A stretch of DNA of 64,000 bases from Oxytricha trifallax (lineage: Eukaryota; Ciliophora; Spirotrichea; Sporadotrichida; Oxytrichidae), in contig ARYC01000277.1 in assembly GCA_000711775.1 (NCBI GenBank), positions 116,592 through 180,591 on the forward strand, in the 5' to 3' direction. The notes under the pieces are model-generated. The model did no database searches. It saw only the letters and a program-made list of their open reading frames with translations, and was not told the origin of the DNA. Shown in pieces: positions 1 to 11,219 of this stretch. The position numbers were made by a program, and so were the translations under genes. Position 1 is the first letter of the stretch. Each line of letters starts with the position of its first letter.

Positions 1-640
1 TTAACTAAAAATGCTCTTTTACCAAATTGATTATAGTAAAATCTTAAATTATATAAACCCCATCGTCATGTCATCAGCAAAGTAAATTTTTTATAGAGTA
101 AACAAATATAATAAAGACTAAGATTCCAATTTAATATCAAATCTCAGTCATTAACTTGATCTTCAAATAGAATAAAATGCTTAATGTCTCCATCATGCTA
201 GTTCTTTTATTCCCAATTTTTATAAATTTTATATAGGATCATGCGAGTTGTATTTCATTATTGTCTCTTGAATGCTAATGTTAGAATTATAAATATTTGA
301 GCTATTAATCTGTTGTTATTGTAGAAATTGCTTTATTATGAGCTATGATTGCTGCTACTATACTGGAATAATTTATTCAACTTTTTAATTAAAAAAATGC
401 ATTTCATTAAATGACTCGAGTGGTTATTATTTTAATAATTTCATTGATTTTATCATGTTTTTAGTTTTATTTTCTTTGCATTCCTTAATTTTATCATTAA
501 AAGTATCAACTACTACTTGAGTTTCCTCTAAATATCCTCAATTCTTTTTTCTAAGCCATAAACTTGTCATTCAATTAATTAATCCTATTTTAATGCTATT
601 CTTGCTTTTTTTAAAGCCTAAAGTTGACTCATGTATTGTT
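1..640. other. AT-rich stretch, no gene seen
   Basis: AT-rich sequence downstream of a minus-strand pseudogene. Glutamine-rich reading continues weakly on the minus strand to about position 400, but TGA stops and frame changes prevent a gene call. Confidence 0.5.
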
Positions 641-661
641 TTTTAAAGCTTGATGATCTGG

Positions 662-1519
662 TCATTGATCCTTTTTACATTTTTGCTAATGACTCTGTTG
701 CAGCCCCTAGAGTAAGAGCTACCTTTTTTATATCTTCAACAAAATTTAGAATATATATTGTATATCCTCTCTCCCGTCAGCAACTTGTTTTGAAACTTTC
801 TCAATGTCAACATCCTTGATATAGGATTTCAATTTATTCATTTTGAGAATAGCTTCATTAATTTGGTCTTTTAATTTTTAACATAGTGGATTTTGCAGCA
901 AATCTGGCACCTATTTCACTATTCATTCATATATTTCTTCCCGAGCTTTAGATGTATGCTCGTCAAATTTCTTCTCAATTAAATCTTCTATCTGATTAAG
1001 TTCTGGAAATGTTGTGTCGCTTTTTATTTGTGATAATTCAGATTCTGTGTGTTTTAATTCAGACTGCAAGGATAATAAGTCCATCCTGGGGGTTTTGATT
1101 CTTTGAAGTAGCTTATGAATTTTAGCTTAAGATAGAGATAATATCATTACTCTTGTTCGCCTTGACTGGTGTTGTTTTAGTATTTTTCTATGCTGAATAT
1201 TACTACTTTTTACTAGATGAGTAGCTGCCTTGCTATCAGCTTTTCTAGAATTCAGCGTTGAAACAATCCAGTTCTTGTGTATATTTATAGTATCGGCTCC
1301 AAACTTTATTTTAAGCTGTATTTTAATTTCTTTATATGTCTACTTGCTAAGCTTGCCTGCTTTCTTTATATGTTCTAAAATCTTCTGCTTTGACTCCTTT
1401 TATCTCAGCTCCTCTAGCTACTCTTCATTAAATAAGTCGGCAGTGTAACCAGAGTTCTCATCACATTAATTTTCTGATAAAGGAGACTCATTTTTTTACT
1501 TTTGTTTTTATTTTTAAGT
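662..1519 (-). pseudogene. Gene D: coiled-coil-like protein of unknown function, broken
   Basis: With TAA and TAG read as Gln, the minus strand is open for roughly 195 codons from about 1519 to a TGA at 923-925. The same frame then continues for a further ~85 codons to a TGA at 662-664. The first part contains NSGYTADLFNEEQLEELRQK, followed by Lys/Gln-rich helical sequence. The later part (LDLLSLQSELKHTESELSQI-like) has the heptad look of a coiled coil. No ATG precedes the open frame at a sensible distance; an A7 run at 1483-1491 may hide a frameshift at the start. I do not recognise the family. Gene C copy 1 lies about 0.8 kb upstream on the same strand. The internal TGA and missing start argue for a pseudogene. 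Use of the ciliate code is seen directly; the coiled-coil call is an inference from composition. Confidence 0.5.
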
Positions 1520-1535
1520 TTTTCCCCATATATTG

Positions 1536-2330
1536 AAATGTATCACTTATTGTAGAGTCTTGCTTAAATTTTTTATATTGCTATATTTAAGTTTAAAATA
1601 GGCAGAAAGTGATTCTAAATTAAATGTTTTTAGAAACTTAAAATAAAGTGACTTTAAGTGTAATAGCTATCCATTAAGTATTTTTAAGTTTGTTGATAAA
1701 TATACTAATTTATTTATAGAATCAAAAAAATTAAAACTCTAATAAAGTATCACAAACAATCACAAACAATAACAACTTTTTTTATTTAACTTAAATTAAA
1801 ATACAGTAAAAATTATTAGTTAATTGAAAATTTCAAGCATTAAACTTTAATAAAGTCTCACAAAGTATAATATTTTATTATTTAAAGACTTTTCTATTAT
1901 GCTTTCGATTTAATGATACATAAATTTACTATGGCTATGATAAAATCCTACCTTGAAAGTTACACAGGCGTTTAAAGCACCTGTCATTCTTATTTTTAAA
2001 CAAGCTCATTAACACTATTAAATTATTCGTTTTCTTAGTAAGAGCTATAATTGTATTATTTTTTTTAAATCTTTTAGGGGCATTTCTTCACCATTACATG
2101 ATGAAATTTTACCCAAAAGTAGAAAAGAAGATAGAAAACATCTAAAAGACTTGATTTTACTGATTTAAAATTTTCACAAAATTCAAAAAAACTATTGTTT
2201 AAAATCTAAAAATTTTAGTTATTAAATAATATAATTTTAATTAGAAAAATATTTCCTTTAACCTTAAAAGTAATGTTGCTCATTTCATAAAATATTATTC
2301 TTTTAAATAGGCTACTAGTTAAAAAGGTTG
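1536..2330. other. AT-rich spacer with one recurring motif
   Basis: No coding signal. At 2078-2120 it holds a motif, GGGGCATTTCTTCACCATTA followed by CATGATGAAATTTTACC, that recurs almost unchanged near 7912-7950. See findings. Confidence 0.4.
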
Positions 2331-3085
2331 CCCTCTTAATCAATGACTCCTTCATCGTGGAGTTGCATCACTAGCTGCTTAAAGTTGACTAGTTAGTCAA
2401 TTTAACCCCTTAACTAAATCATTTCATCCCTAACTCTTTGATTTTGTTCCATAAATTTATGTTTTAACTTAATACCAATGTTTGGACAAGACTTCTATTC
2501 TTCTATATCAACTTGCCTGGGTTTTCTTTTTGTGCTATGTTCTATTAAAAAGGCAGATCTTCCCTTGTTAAATAAAGAAAAGATAAATATTAAATTGGAC
2601 TTACTACTGTAGCTTATTGAATTATTTAGAGCATCTAAGAATTTGGGCTTTATGTGTGCAATATTATTCTGTAAATTATCAAGTCTTACTACCCTTTATT
2701 CCTTAGCTCTCTAAATCATCTAATTAATTCCTTCTGTGTCTAAAGTAAGTAGAATATCAGTAAATTTATTTCTTGTTTAAATGGAACAAGTCCATTTAGT
2801 CTGACAAATACTTCAATATAGAGGGCTTATCTTCATCATAAGAGAGAAAGTCATCTGCAGTAAGTCCCTCGATCTGTGGAATTGCTGAAAGTATCACATC
2901 ACTACTTTTCAAAAACTATAAAAAAGTCTAACAACTTATAGTACCTCCTTCTACCCTGTAAGAATGCTTCGGAATAAGTATATATTTGAGCAATTGAGTT
3001 TTGGCAAGTATGCCCAACACTCCAAAGTCAGGAAATCGTAGAGTTCCTATTTTGAGCCTATCTTTGATCTGACCTAACTGGCATA
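2330..3085 (-). pseudogene. Gene C, copy 1: conserved protein of unknown function, decayed
   Basis: The minus strand encodes a protein related to the one at 24090-24866. Shared blocks include IPQIEGLTADDF here against IPFIEGLTADDF there, and farther downstream ALNNSISYSSKSN against ALNNSLNFSSKIR. The frame starting near 3085 (QIKDRLKIGTLRF) is open through IEGLTADDFLSYDEDKPS to a TGA near 2757. The downstream part then continues in other frames, so at least one or two frameshifts are present. Conservation between two separated copies shows this was a real protein. I find no known motif in it. In both copies a Tc1/mariner-like transposase relic lies to the right on the opposite strand (here 4166-4860), suggesting both belonged to one element type. 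Confidence 0.55.
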
Positions 3086-3327
3086 GACACCTTGCAAATT
3101 GTTGTTGATATTGTCTTATTAAATATTGCTGCTTTAAATATAATTAAAATACAATAGTGAAAAATAAAAATTTGTGAAGAGTTTGTGAGAGTTTTAATTT
3201 AATTAAAGCTTTTTTTAATTTATTTACAAAATGATCATTCTCTATAAAATAAGTAAAATATAAACTTAAAAGAAATCAAAGCAATTTATGGAGATGAGGA
3301 ATCTACAAAATTAAAAATAGTCCAATA

Positions 3328-3540
3328 TTAGAAACTTTTTGCATTAAGGTCCTTGTCGATGACCATCATCAGACGAGGAAGGTGAGGTTTCAGAATAAAA
3401 TACCTTGAAAAACGATAATTCACAGGTTGAATTGGTCTATTGTAAACCAACTTGCTTAATGGCTCCAGGTTAGCTTGAGCTTGATGATTAAAAATTGATC
3501 TATCTAACAAATTCTCACATCCACAAGTCAGAGAAAAGAG
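3328..3540 (-). pseudogene. Short open stretch, possible coding remnant
   Basis: The minus strand is open for about 70 codons, with peptide such as LVYNRPIQPVNYRFSRYF and no TGA, continuing to about 3240 if TAA/TAG are Gln. Composition is less Lys/Asn-biased than random AT-rich frames, which is the only support. It sits just upstream of gene C copy 1 on the same strand and could be an upstream exon or a separate small gene. Function unknown. Confidence 0.25.
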
Positions 3541-4165
3541 TACTGCTAAATATCGAAAACAAAATAATTAATACCTAAATTATAGAACATCGGAGGCTTA
3601 TAAGTGCTATGGAGGGAGGCAATGGTTAACTAAATGCTTTAAGTGAAGAGTAGTTTAAAACAACTTTTCTACAAATAGAAAAACTAAGCTAAAATAGGTC
3701 TATTAATTTATAATTAAATAATTCTCAATAATAAGAAAAATTTACAAAGTAAAGTCCACTCATTCACTTGAGTCCAGATATCTTATTACAAGAAGATGAC
3801 CATAATGTAAGAAAATTTAACTATAATATTTAACTCCCCTATTTTAATAAATAAGTTACAGGCATTCAAAAACATAATGCAAATCCACACAATGTAGCAC
3901 GTACCATTATAGGCTTATCAGGAACTTATATCATATTCATTGGTGCACAAAAAACAATTAATGAAAAGATTAAAAATTGATATCTCCAAAGTCAACATGG
4001 CGATTTGATTTTGAAAAAATAAGACAAGATAAAAAAGTAAAGTTAATTAACATGAGAAAATATACTAAATCAAATTAATATAGAAAATGCTATTAGTCAA
4101 ATGCAATAAAGTTCTCAATAAATATTCTCAGCCAAATAAATCCATGATTATTTTATTGTAAAGTT
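3541..4165. other. AT-rich spacer, no feature seen
   Basis: Nothing supportable. It lies between gene C copy 1 and the transposase relic and could contain that transposase's decayed N-terminal part. Confidence 0.4.
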
Positions 4166-4860
4166 ATGTCTTCGGGTCCCGCTTTAAAAAATTAGAAAGA
4201 TTATAATAAAAAAGATATGAATTAAAACAAGTCAATAATAAATATTGATGAGAGTGGTATATAAAGCTAAAGGCTATTTGAGAAAGGCCTGGAGTAACAA
4301 TGGTCCCAGGAACTACAATGATAAGTTAATTAGATACTATGGAATAAACATGATTGCAACTTGGTTTAATGATGGAAGGATTTTATATACTTTGAGTATT
4401 GGGAAGTAAAAAATCACGACGCTCCATAATTTTTTCTACTCTAAATCATTGATTTCTTAGACTAAAACTTTGATAAATGGAGGATGAATACTGTATTTTT
4501 TCTCGATGATGATACTTACAACAAAAGTGTAGTGACTTTGCAGAAATTAAGACTCTATCAGATTTCTGTATTATATTTGGGCCTTATTAACTCACAATGG
4601 CTTCAATCGAGAAACCTTTTGCTGTCATTAAAACAGATTTGAATCCTATAAAAATCTTTAAACAACGAGGAATTAATGAAAAGTCTAACAAAAAATATTC
4701 AAAGCAAAGACTTTTCTTGGATAAGAAATTGCTATTACAGTTGCCTCAAATATGCAAAAGGGGCAATATTGCAAAAGAAAATTTTAAATTTAACCTATTA
4801 AGAATATATAATTTCTTAAAAATATAGAATGAAATTTAGTTTGAATCTAAAAATTTTTGA
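4166..4860 (+). pseudogene. Tc1/mariner-like DDE transposase relic, copy 1
   Basis: Three blocks in the right order match a DDE transposase core. IINIDESGIQ (first Asp at 4247-4249) is followed by INMIATWFNDGRILYTLSIG. VFFLDDDTYNK (second Asp, about 4502-4510) matches the LDNASYHR position of the copy at 26307-27460. PYQLTMASIEKPFAVIKTDL (Glu at 4609-4611) matches PYHIKLAPVERFFAIVKRQN there. The blocks lie in different frames, so at least two frameshifts are present. The last frame begins at an in-frame ATG (4597) and ends at a TGA (4858-4860). The enzyme would cut and join transposon ends. The N-terminal DNA-binding part is not recognisable. The relic ends about 60 bp before the inverted-array element at 4923. 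Confidence 0.65.
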
Positions 4861-4913
4861 TAATTTAAAAGTTGTAAAATTTTGATATTGAAACTTTTTC
4901 TATTCAAATGTAT

Positions 4914-4922
4914 GCATAACTC
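4914..4922. repeat. Left target-site duplication of inverted-array element I
   Basis: GCATAACTC here is repeated exactly at 6563-6571, immediately outside the other end. Confidence 0.8.
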
Positions 4923-4928
4923 GGGTGT

Positions 4929-5123
4929 TGACGTCAGGACGTCCCAGCTCCGTCAGGGCGTCCCAGGATCGTCAGGACGTCCCGGTGTCGTCAGGACGTC
5001 CCAGGGTGACGTCAGGACGTCCCAGATGACGTCAGGACGTCCCAGCGTAGTCAGGACGTCCCAAGGTCATCAGGGCGTCCCAGCCACGATCAGGACGTCC
5101 CAGGTGACGTCATGACGTCCCAA
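4929..5123 (+). repeat. GACGTC minisatellite array, left arm
   Basis: About 13 imperfect tandem units built on GTCAGGACGTCCCAG, each with the palindrome GACGTC. It is strikingly GC-rich in an AT-rich window. The same unit appears inverted at 6368-6556. Confidence 0.85.
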
Positions 5124-5142
5124 CTCATGAATATTAAATAAT

Positions 5143-6355
5143 CAATACCCCAAAACCCCATAATTGTTTATATGTGTTATTTTGATTAGAGTAGTATTGG
5201 GGATAGGGGACTCTTTTTTAATAATTTCATCTTGGTGTTAGATTCAATGTTATTTATTATTATCAGGACTGAGAATTTATTCTTTTATTTTATATCATCA
5301 CTACATGTGGATGACTGTTATTTAGAAATTTATCATGTAAAATAATTTAAATGAAATCTCATTATTTTGGCTTAGTTATATAAATAAGCTATTTAAATTT
5401 TAATAAAACTCCTTCTTATAATTCTTTGAGACTCCATTTTTTGATTTTTTGAAACTCTTTTGTAATAATATAGTTTTAGTATTTTGGTAAATGATACCAA
5501 CTAGGCTTTGAATTAAACTAAAACTATTCCATTAAAACTTCAATATATTATAACCTGGATCTAATTTAGTTTTGGTACTATTAAAGTGATGTACCAATTA
5601 AGCTTAAAAGGATTTAGTACTAGTACTTATTAAATTAAAACATATATAGTGCTAATTTAATGGAATTAAATTGGTAAAATTAAGGAAATAAAGCTCTGAA
5701 ATTTTTTACTCTTTTCTTAAAACTTTCTCCATTTCGTTAGAGAGTTTACCTCCTATAAGATGTTTATAAGAGGTCAAGAATTTATAGAAATTTTAATACT
5801 TATTTTTTAGATTCAAATGCATTTATAATACTTTAAGTTCTAAGAGATTATAAGATTGAAGCTATTAATCACCTAAAAAATCACTCATTTCAAGAATATT
5901 TTTATTTAAATTTTACTTAATTTACTTTTTTTTCTTTGGTTAAACATATTTTAATTAAGAACGCAATATAAGAGAAATTAAAGTATTGAATTGAATTTGA
6001 AAATAATTTACGTTCAAAATTTCAAAAAGTTGTGCATAATATCATAAATTTTTAAAATGATTCAATCATTATTATCCATAAAAATAATCATTAAAAGTGA
6101 TAACATACGAGAAAAATGAATAAAATAATAAATGCCAATCAAAATTTTCTTTTATTAAAAAAAGTGTTTTACCATATACATAATCATGAGATAATTTTAA
6201 TTTGATTATAGAAATAGATCATAACAAATTTTCATATTTAATTAACTAGTGTAAAAATGATACTTCCAAACAAAAGGGAATCTAGTCTATAACAATACCC
6301 TATCATCAATAAAACACTTATTAATTTTATCATGTGGTAGGATTTTGGAATTTTA
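5143..6355. mobile_element. Internally deleted, decayed TBE-type element nested in the array element
   Basis: The left end CAATACCCCAAAACCCC and the following ~55 bp align with the terminal repeat of the complete TBE at 52141. A decayed partner ends near 6355 (ACAATACCCTATC through GGATTTTGGAATTTTA), resembling the other TBE end. Internally, 5480-5800 matches the complete element's intergenic stretch at 53920-54240, including the TTAGTACTAATTTAATGGAA-type sequence and TTTACCTCCTATAAGATG. The zinc finger-kinase gene is missing (about 340 bp here against 1.78 kb), and the 22-kDa and transposase genes are gone or unrecognisable. An AAT lies before the left end, as expected for TBE insertion. Confidence 0.7.
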
Positions 6356-6367
6356 TTATTCTATGTT

Positions 6368-6556
6368 TTTATGTGTTGGGACGTCTTGACAACCCTGGGA
6401 CGTCCTGACGAGGCTGGGACGTCCTGACGATCCTGGGACGTCCTGACGTCATCTGGGACCATGGGACGTCCTGACGACACCGGGACGTTTTGACGACACT
6501 GGGACGTCCTGACGACCCTGGGACGTCCTGATCGTACCTGGGACATCCTGACGTCA
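6368..6556 (-). repeat. GACGTC minisatellite array, right arm (inverted)
   Basis: About 12 units of CTGGGACGTCCTGAC, the reverse complement of the left arm. Unit order and variants differ slightly from the left arm, so the arms are not one recent perfect palindrome. Confidence 0.85.
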
Positions 6557-6688
6557 ACACCCGCATAACTCTTATAAACTTTAAACAATTAGGAAATTTT
6601 TGTTATATCATTAATAAATAATAATTATTGTTTATTTAAATAGTTTAAAAAATATTTTTAATTAATTTTCAATATAATTTCTTTATCT

Positions 6689-7755
6689 TCATCTCCTAAT
6701 TTCCTTTTAATTCGTTGCAATATGGACTATAAAACCTTTATAAGGATTTAATCTTGTGAATATTTGTAGTTTATACAACCCTTGAAAATTTTGAAAAATC
6801 ATATCCCATAATTCTTGTGGTTTCATAAAATGGTCAGTTCTCTTAGCCAAAATTTCACCTGGAATATTATCTAATATATTTTAATTAAATTAGCCTTTTG
6901 CACCAATGATGCAATATTTACTTGAGTATTCAGGCATTTTGCTGTTGATCATGTTTAATTTTGAAGTGAGTTTGTCCCATATGAGAGTTTTAATAATTGT
7001 TTAGCCATTCTTTTTTAGGTGATTTATTCTTTCTTGTTAGGTATTGTAAAGTATCCAATAGAATATTATTCCTTGCTATTGCACTAATGTTAGGGGTATT
7101 TGCTTTAAACTGTGATTAGGTAGATACGAGTATGGAGTCGATTTTTGACCTCTCCATGTGTTGTCTTCAATAACTAAAGAAAATAGGGCTCCTGTTAAAT
7201 TTATCATCTTTTGTGTAAATTATGCCAAAAATCGTCATTTCTAACATCCACGGTTAGCTTGATTGGTTTTCTTAAGACATATATTCTCTATTAAGTCCTT
7301 CCATTTTTTGAAAATGTACTCTCCTTAAACCTCATAAATGTATTTTGGAATTTTAAGCATTTTTACGTTGGGGTCTTTAACTTAATTTAAAATCTTCATG
7401 GTTTAGTAATTACATGCCTCAAGCTGTTTTTATTCGATTTAAAACTTTGTTTCAGGAATTTAAGTTTAATTAACAAGCTTACATTTTCGCACTTGTCTTG
7501 AGCAATGATCTTTTTTTGTTGATATTTTGTAATATCCTATAAATTCTAGCTTCTGTAGGATTTCCTCAGCTCTTTGAATTCAATGAAGTAAGCTGCATTA
7601 GTTCTTATTACTCCAGTAATTTGCTCTCGTATTGAAGTTTTTTATTAAATTTTCACAATAATTGCAGAAGAAATCTTGAATCTTGGCCCATAATTAGCTA
7701 ACTTGTTTAGCTCTTTAAAGAGTATTTTCTATTCATTGTTGTTTTCTTGAATCAT
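6689..7755 (-). pseudogene. Gene E: unknown protein of ~350 aa, frameshifted
   Basis: On the minus strand an ATG at 7755 opens a frame (MIQENNNEQKILFKELNKLA) that runs with Gln-coded TAA/TAG to a TGA near 7395. Reading then continues in another frame (KILNQVKDPNVKMLKIPKYI), shifts again near 7200, and remains open for about 160 codons (IEDNTWRGQKSTPYSYLPNH, later KRTDHFMKPQELWDMIFQNF) to a TGA at 6689-6691. The evenly protein-like composition over more than 1 kb supports a former gene of about 350 residues. I recognise no motif. The last block is rich in aromatic residues and ends in a basic tail (HIATNQKEIRR). It lies right of inverted-array element I. Two or more frameshifts make it a pseudogene unless small eliminated segments restore the frame. 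Confidence 0.5.
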
Positions 7756-7959
7756 TGAATAAATTTTGTTTATATTATAATTGTTAAATGCAAAGAGTAC
7801 TTAAAGTATATAAATAGTTTTAAATATTAAGAACACGAATATTTGTTTTTGAGGTAAATTTAGAAAAGCAGAAGTACTTTTCATTAGTAGGGTTAAAATA
7901 ACTTGAAATTTATAAGGGCATTTTTCACGATTACATGGTGAAATTTTACCAAAAACTAT

Positions 7960-10525
7960 AAACTAAAATATTCTCTAAAATTAATCTAAAATAAATGGAA
8001 TCAAAAATATAGAGATGAAGTTTATAAAATTCTTACTCATCACATTTGTCAATATCTTATCAGATCAATTTTATAAAATATATCTTACCTTATATCGCAA
8101 ACATTGTCATCCAGTAAACTTTAAATATATATTTTCTTTTTTAGTTATCTCCGGTATGTATTTTATTGCCTTCATGTTTTAAATTTCTTTTTATTTTTTT
8201 GCCAAAAGGATCCAAGTATATCATAGAATAACTTTTTTTATTCTAAAGAATTATGTTTTTATTAGTAGTTACTAGAAAATCCAACAGTTTATTTGTCTTT
8301 CTCAAACTGCTTAAGTATATTTTTTACTACATGCTTTTATTATTTTAAACGAGGACCTAAACCATCTTTACCTTAGTTATTTCTTTACCTAATATTTAAC
8401 CAATCACTAGGTTACATGCCTATCTTTTGGCAAAGGTAGCATCTACTATTTCATTGATGCTATATCTCCATTTTGAATATTTTTGAATTTGTGACTCAAC
8501 TTTTCATCAACTCCTTTTTTTAATGGAAGCTTCCTCACTCACATCAAAAGGCCTCTTTTATTCTCATATGTGCATCTATACGACAATTGATTTGGAGTTG
8601 AACGAAAATATATATAAGTACTGATCTTATATTTTGATTATTGAACCATTTCATCTATATTTTATTGCAATTCATTAATAACTTACAAAGAAATATGCTG
8701 ATCACATTTTAAAATTAAAATTGAAAATATGAAACAATATTAAACTTATAAGAATATTTATTAAGTTATTTGGAATATTAAAAATCATATGAAATTAATA
8801 TACACTTAAGCTATACAAAATATAGCACTTAACAATAAAATTAATAAATATAAAAATTATATTTAATTTAATGGAACTCTTTAGTATATCAAAAAATATA
8901 ATTATATATTGATTATGTATTTTTATATTGAAGCGCTATAAGATCAATTATCACAATAATAACCAAGTTTATTATCTATAGATTTAAGTATATTTAGCAG
9001 TGTAAGAAGCTTGAAAGTAAAAATAATATAACTTTTAAATTATATATTTTAATAAATTTCTTTTAGTTGTACATCTGCTTTAGCATATAAGCATTTAATG
9101 GTATTAATTGTAGCACATTATAACGGTAAGTTTATTAAATAAAGATTTAAACTTACCATTTATGATTGGAAAAATTAAACCTATTCTATCTTTTGGTAGC
9201 TGTTTTAAAATACTAGTTTACAATGCTTACTATGCAGGGCTGTGAAATAATCAAAAAGTAAAATATCATTTTTGTTTTGGAGTTAAATTTTACCATACAC
9301 TAGTTAAAAAATACTCATGAAGCTTATATTGTATTATGATGTTTCACAAAAATGAGACTAAATTGCTCGTACATTATTAATGAATAAATCACTCAGATTC
9401 TGTTTAGAGATAAGAGTAGGGTTTGATTAAAGTTAAAGGTATGATAATGGCTCAAGAGTCCTCTAATAGGCGAAGCTCAACTAATTAAATGACCAAATTA
9501 TTGCATTATAAATCTCATTATTCGCACATTGCTCATGAGAAATTTAATGTTTTCCTATTTTTATTCTTCATAGTGTGGCTTTTTTTCACATTTTCTTCAC
9601 CCAAGCAAGTTATACAGAATCAATAAAATGTTGCTTAATTTTCTTGGACGGCTGAATAATTATATGAGAGATTGCCTAATTGCTATATGAATTCTTCATG
9701 CACTCTATTGATAGGATATTATTATTACTATTATTATTATGTTATTTATTTAATTATGTATCTCTTATTATAATTTATGATTGCAATAAGAGATAAAATT
9801 TTTAAAGAAATTTACTCCTGAACTCTTTTCTCAAGTAATTTAAACAATTTTGATAATATTTTTAATTATAGAGGCAAGAGGTAAAGGAAGCGCTATACTC
9901 AAAGTCTAAGTTAAGACTTTGAGACAATATTAAAAAAAAGAAAGTTATATAATCTCTATTAATGATTTTTCAAACCTAAAATGTTAGATGGAGTGATTAG
10001 ACGTTTAAGGAAATGAGGAAGTCAAAATGAATGATTAGAAAAAGTATAAGTTTAGTATTTGAATTATTTTTTAATATAATTAAAATACAATAAATGTTTC
10101 TAAATTTCATAATGACTTCCTACTCTTTAAGTAATCCTCTATTTACTTATAATGTATATCAATTATTTTCTTAATTACATTTGTATCAGCTCAATATATT
10201 GAATTAATTATTATTTATAATAATTATTTTATGAAGAATTTAACAATTATAAATATAAAATAAATTGAATTAAAATGAAATAACTTAAAATATAACAGTA
10301 TAAGTGAAAAATATAGAGCCTTAATACTATAACCCTGATACAATAATTAAGATACTTAAAATGCTTAGTTCACTTGCTTTACTTATAAATAAATAAGGAA
10401 AATATTTGGCCTTAGCTAAAATTTGATTTGAAAAGTGTGTATTAATTATAACAACAAACCCGATCAAAGTTAAAATAATAAAAAGAGAACTCTAAAATTA
10501 ACACTTGATCATTTAAACTATTTGG
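7960..10525. other. AT-rich stretch, no gene seen
   Basis: Long A/T-biased sequence with only short chance frames. A TTA/TTAT microsatellite lies around 9716-9750. I see no convincing coding or structural element. Confidence 0.5.
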
Positions 10526-10529
10526 TACA

Positions 10530-11110
10530 TAAGACTACTTTGACTGATCTAAAATAATATTCAAAAGCTGATCGCTCAAAAATTTTTCATCGTAAATTTC
10601 AAGATAAAAAAATCTCTACATCTAGTTTAAGAAAGCTGTATCTCTTCAATGGTGTAAAATATTAATAAGCAAGGTCAACATAAAAACTTTCAAATTCAAA
10701 AATGACTTAAATTAAAGGTTAGTAACTTCATCAATGCCCTTTGATGATTCAAACTTATTAGCAATAGGAAATTCTAATTTATTTAGATGAGACTATTTTT
10801 AAACCACATGCTATTTCTGGTTAAAAAGTAATAATATTCATGAATAATTTGCGTGCCCATCATAATAGAGCTTTTAAACAAAAGATAATTGATAATGGGT
10901 GGAAATTTATCTTTAATGCTCATTACTATTCATAGTTTAACTGCATTGGAGAAATTTTATCAAGAGTAAAATTAATTTATAAGAGGAACGTAATTGAAAA
11001 GAATTTTAACTTTTCCAATAAGGAACATTATTAAATTGTTAGGAACGCAATTTTAAACATTAAGTAACAAGATTACCTTAAAACAGAAAGAGGCACATAA
11101 AAAAAATGAA
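10530..11110 (+). pseudogene. TBE DDE transposase relic
   Basis: Fragments match the transposase of the complete TBE (55082-56109) in order. SKIFHRKFQDKKISTSSLRK near 10575-10640 corresponds to AVMFHRKFPDMRISPQTIAN there. FIFNAHYYSQFNCIGEILSR near 10910-10970 corresponds to TTVYNVPYSPQFNGIEFYWS, the block carrying the catalytic Glu. Just before it, NNLRAHHNRAFKQKII matches the second-Asp block (VDNLSVHKTKESKKAY), with the Asp position occupied by Asn. Several frameshifts separate the pieces. This is the left-hand gene of a decayed TBE lying in inverse orientation to the complete one. Confidence 0.7.
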
Positions 11111-11219
11111 TAAATAAATTACGTTATTATAAGAGGGATGATTAAGTTAAAATTATTTTTTAATTAATTTAAGTATTACAATATATATTAAAAAATCATT
11201 GCTTTTAAGGAGTTTAATT

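Larger units (their letters stand above)
4923..6562. mobile_element. Inverted-array element I (GGGTGTTGACGTC ends, 9-bp duplication)
   Basis: A minisatellite array at 4929-5123 is matched by an inverted array at 6368-6556. The outer ends are exact inverted copies (GGGTGTTGACGTCAGGA-like at 4923, CGTCAACACCC ending at 6562). The sequence GCATAACTC is present directly outside both ends (4914-4922 and 6563-6571), a perfect 9-bp target duplication. Units are about 14-18 bp around GTCAGGACGTCCCAG. Almost the entire interior between the arrays is a decayed TBE, so before that insertion the element would have been two nearly abutting inverted arrays of about 430 bp in total. No ORF in the arrays looks genuine. 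The same end sequence recurs at 49358-50711, which defines a family. Confidence 0.8.

Noticed and set aside
4882..5115. Open frame across the left GACGTC array with repeated GRPxVVRTSQ-type peptide
   Set aside because: A direct product of tandem GC-rich units without stops; the inverted array gives equivalent frames on the other strand.
4929..5123. CRISPR-like regular repeats
   Set aside because: Units are tandem without unique spacers, occur as inverted pairs, and the genome is a ciliate's.
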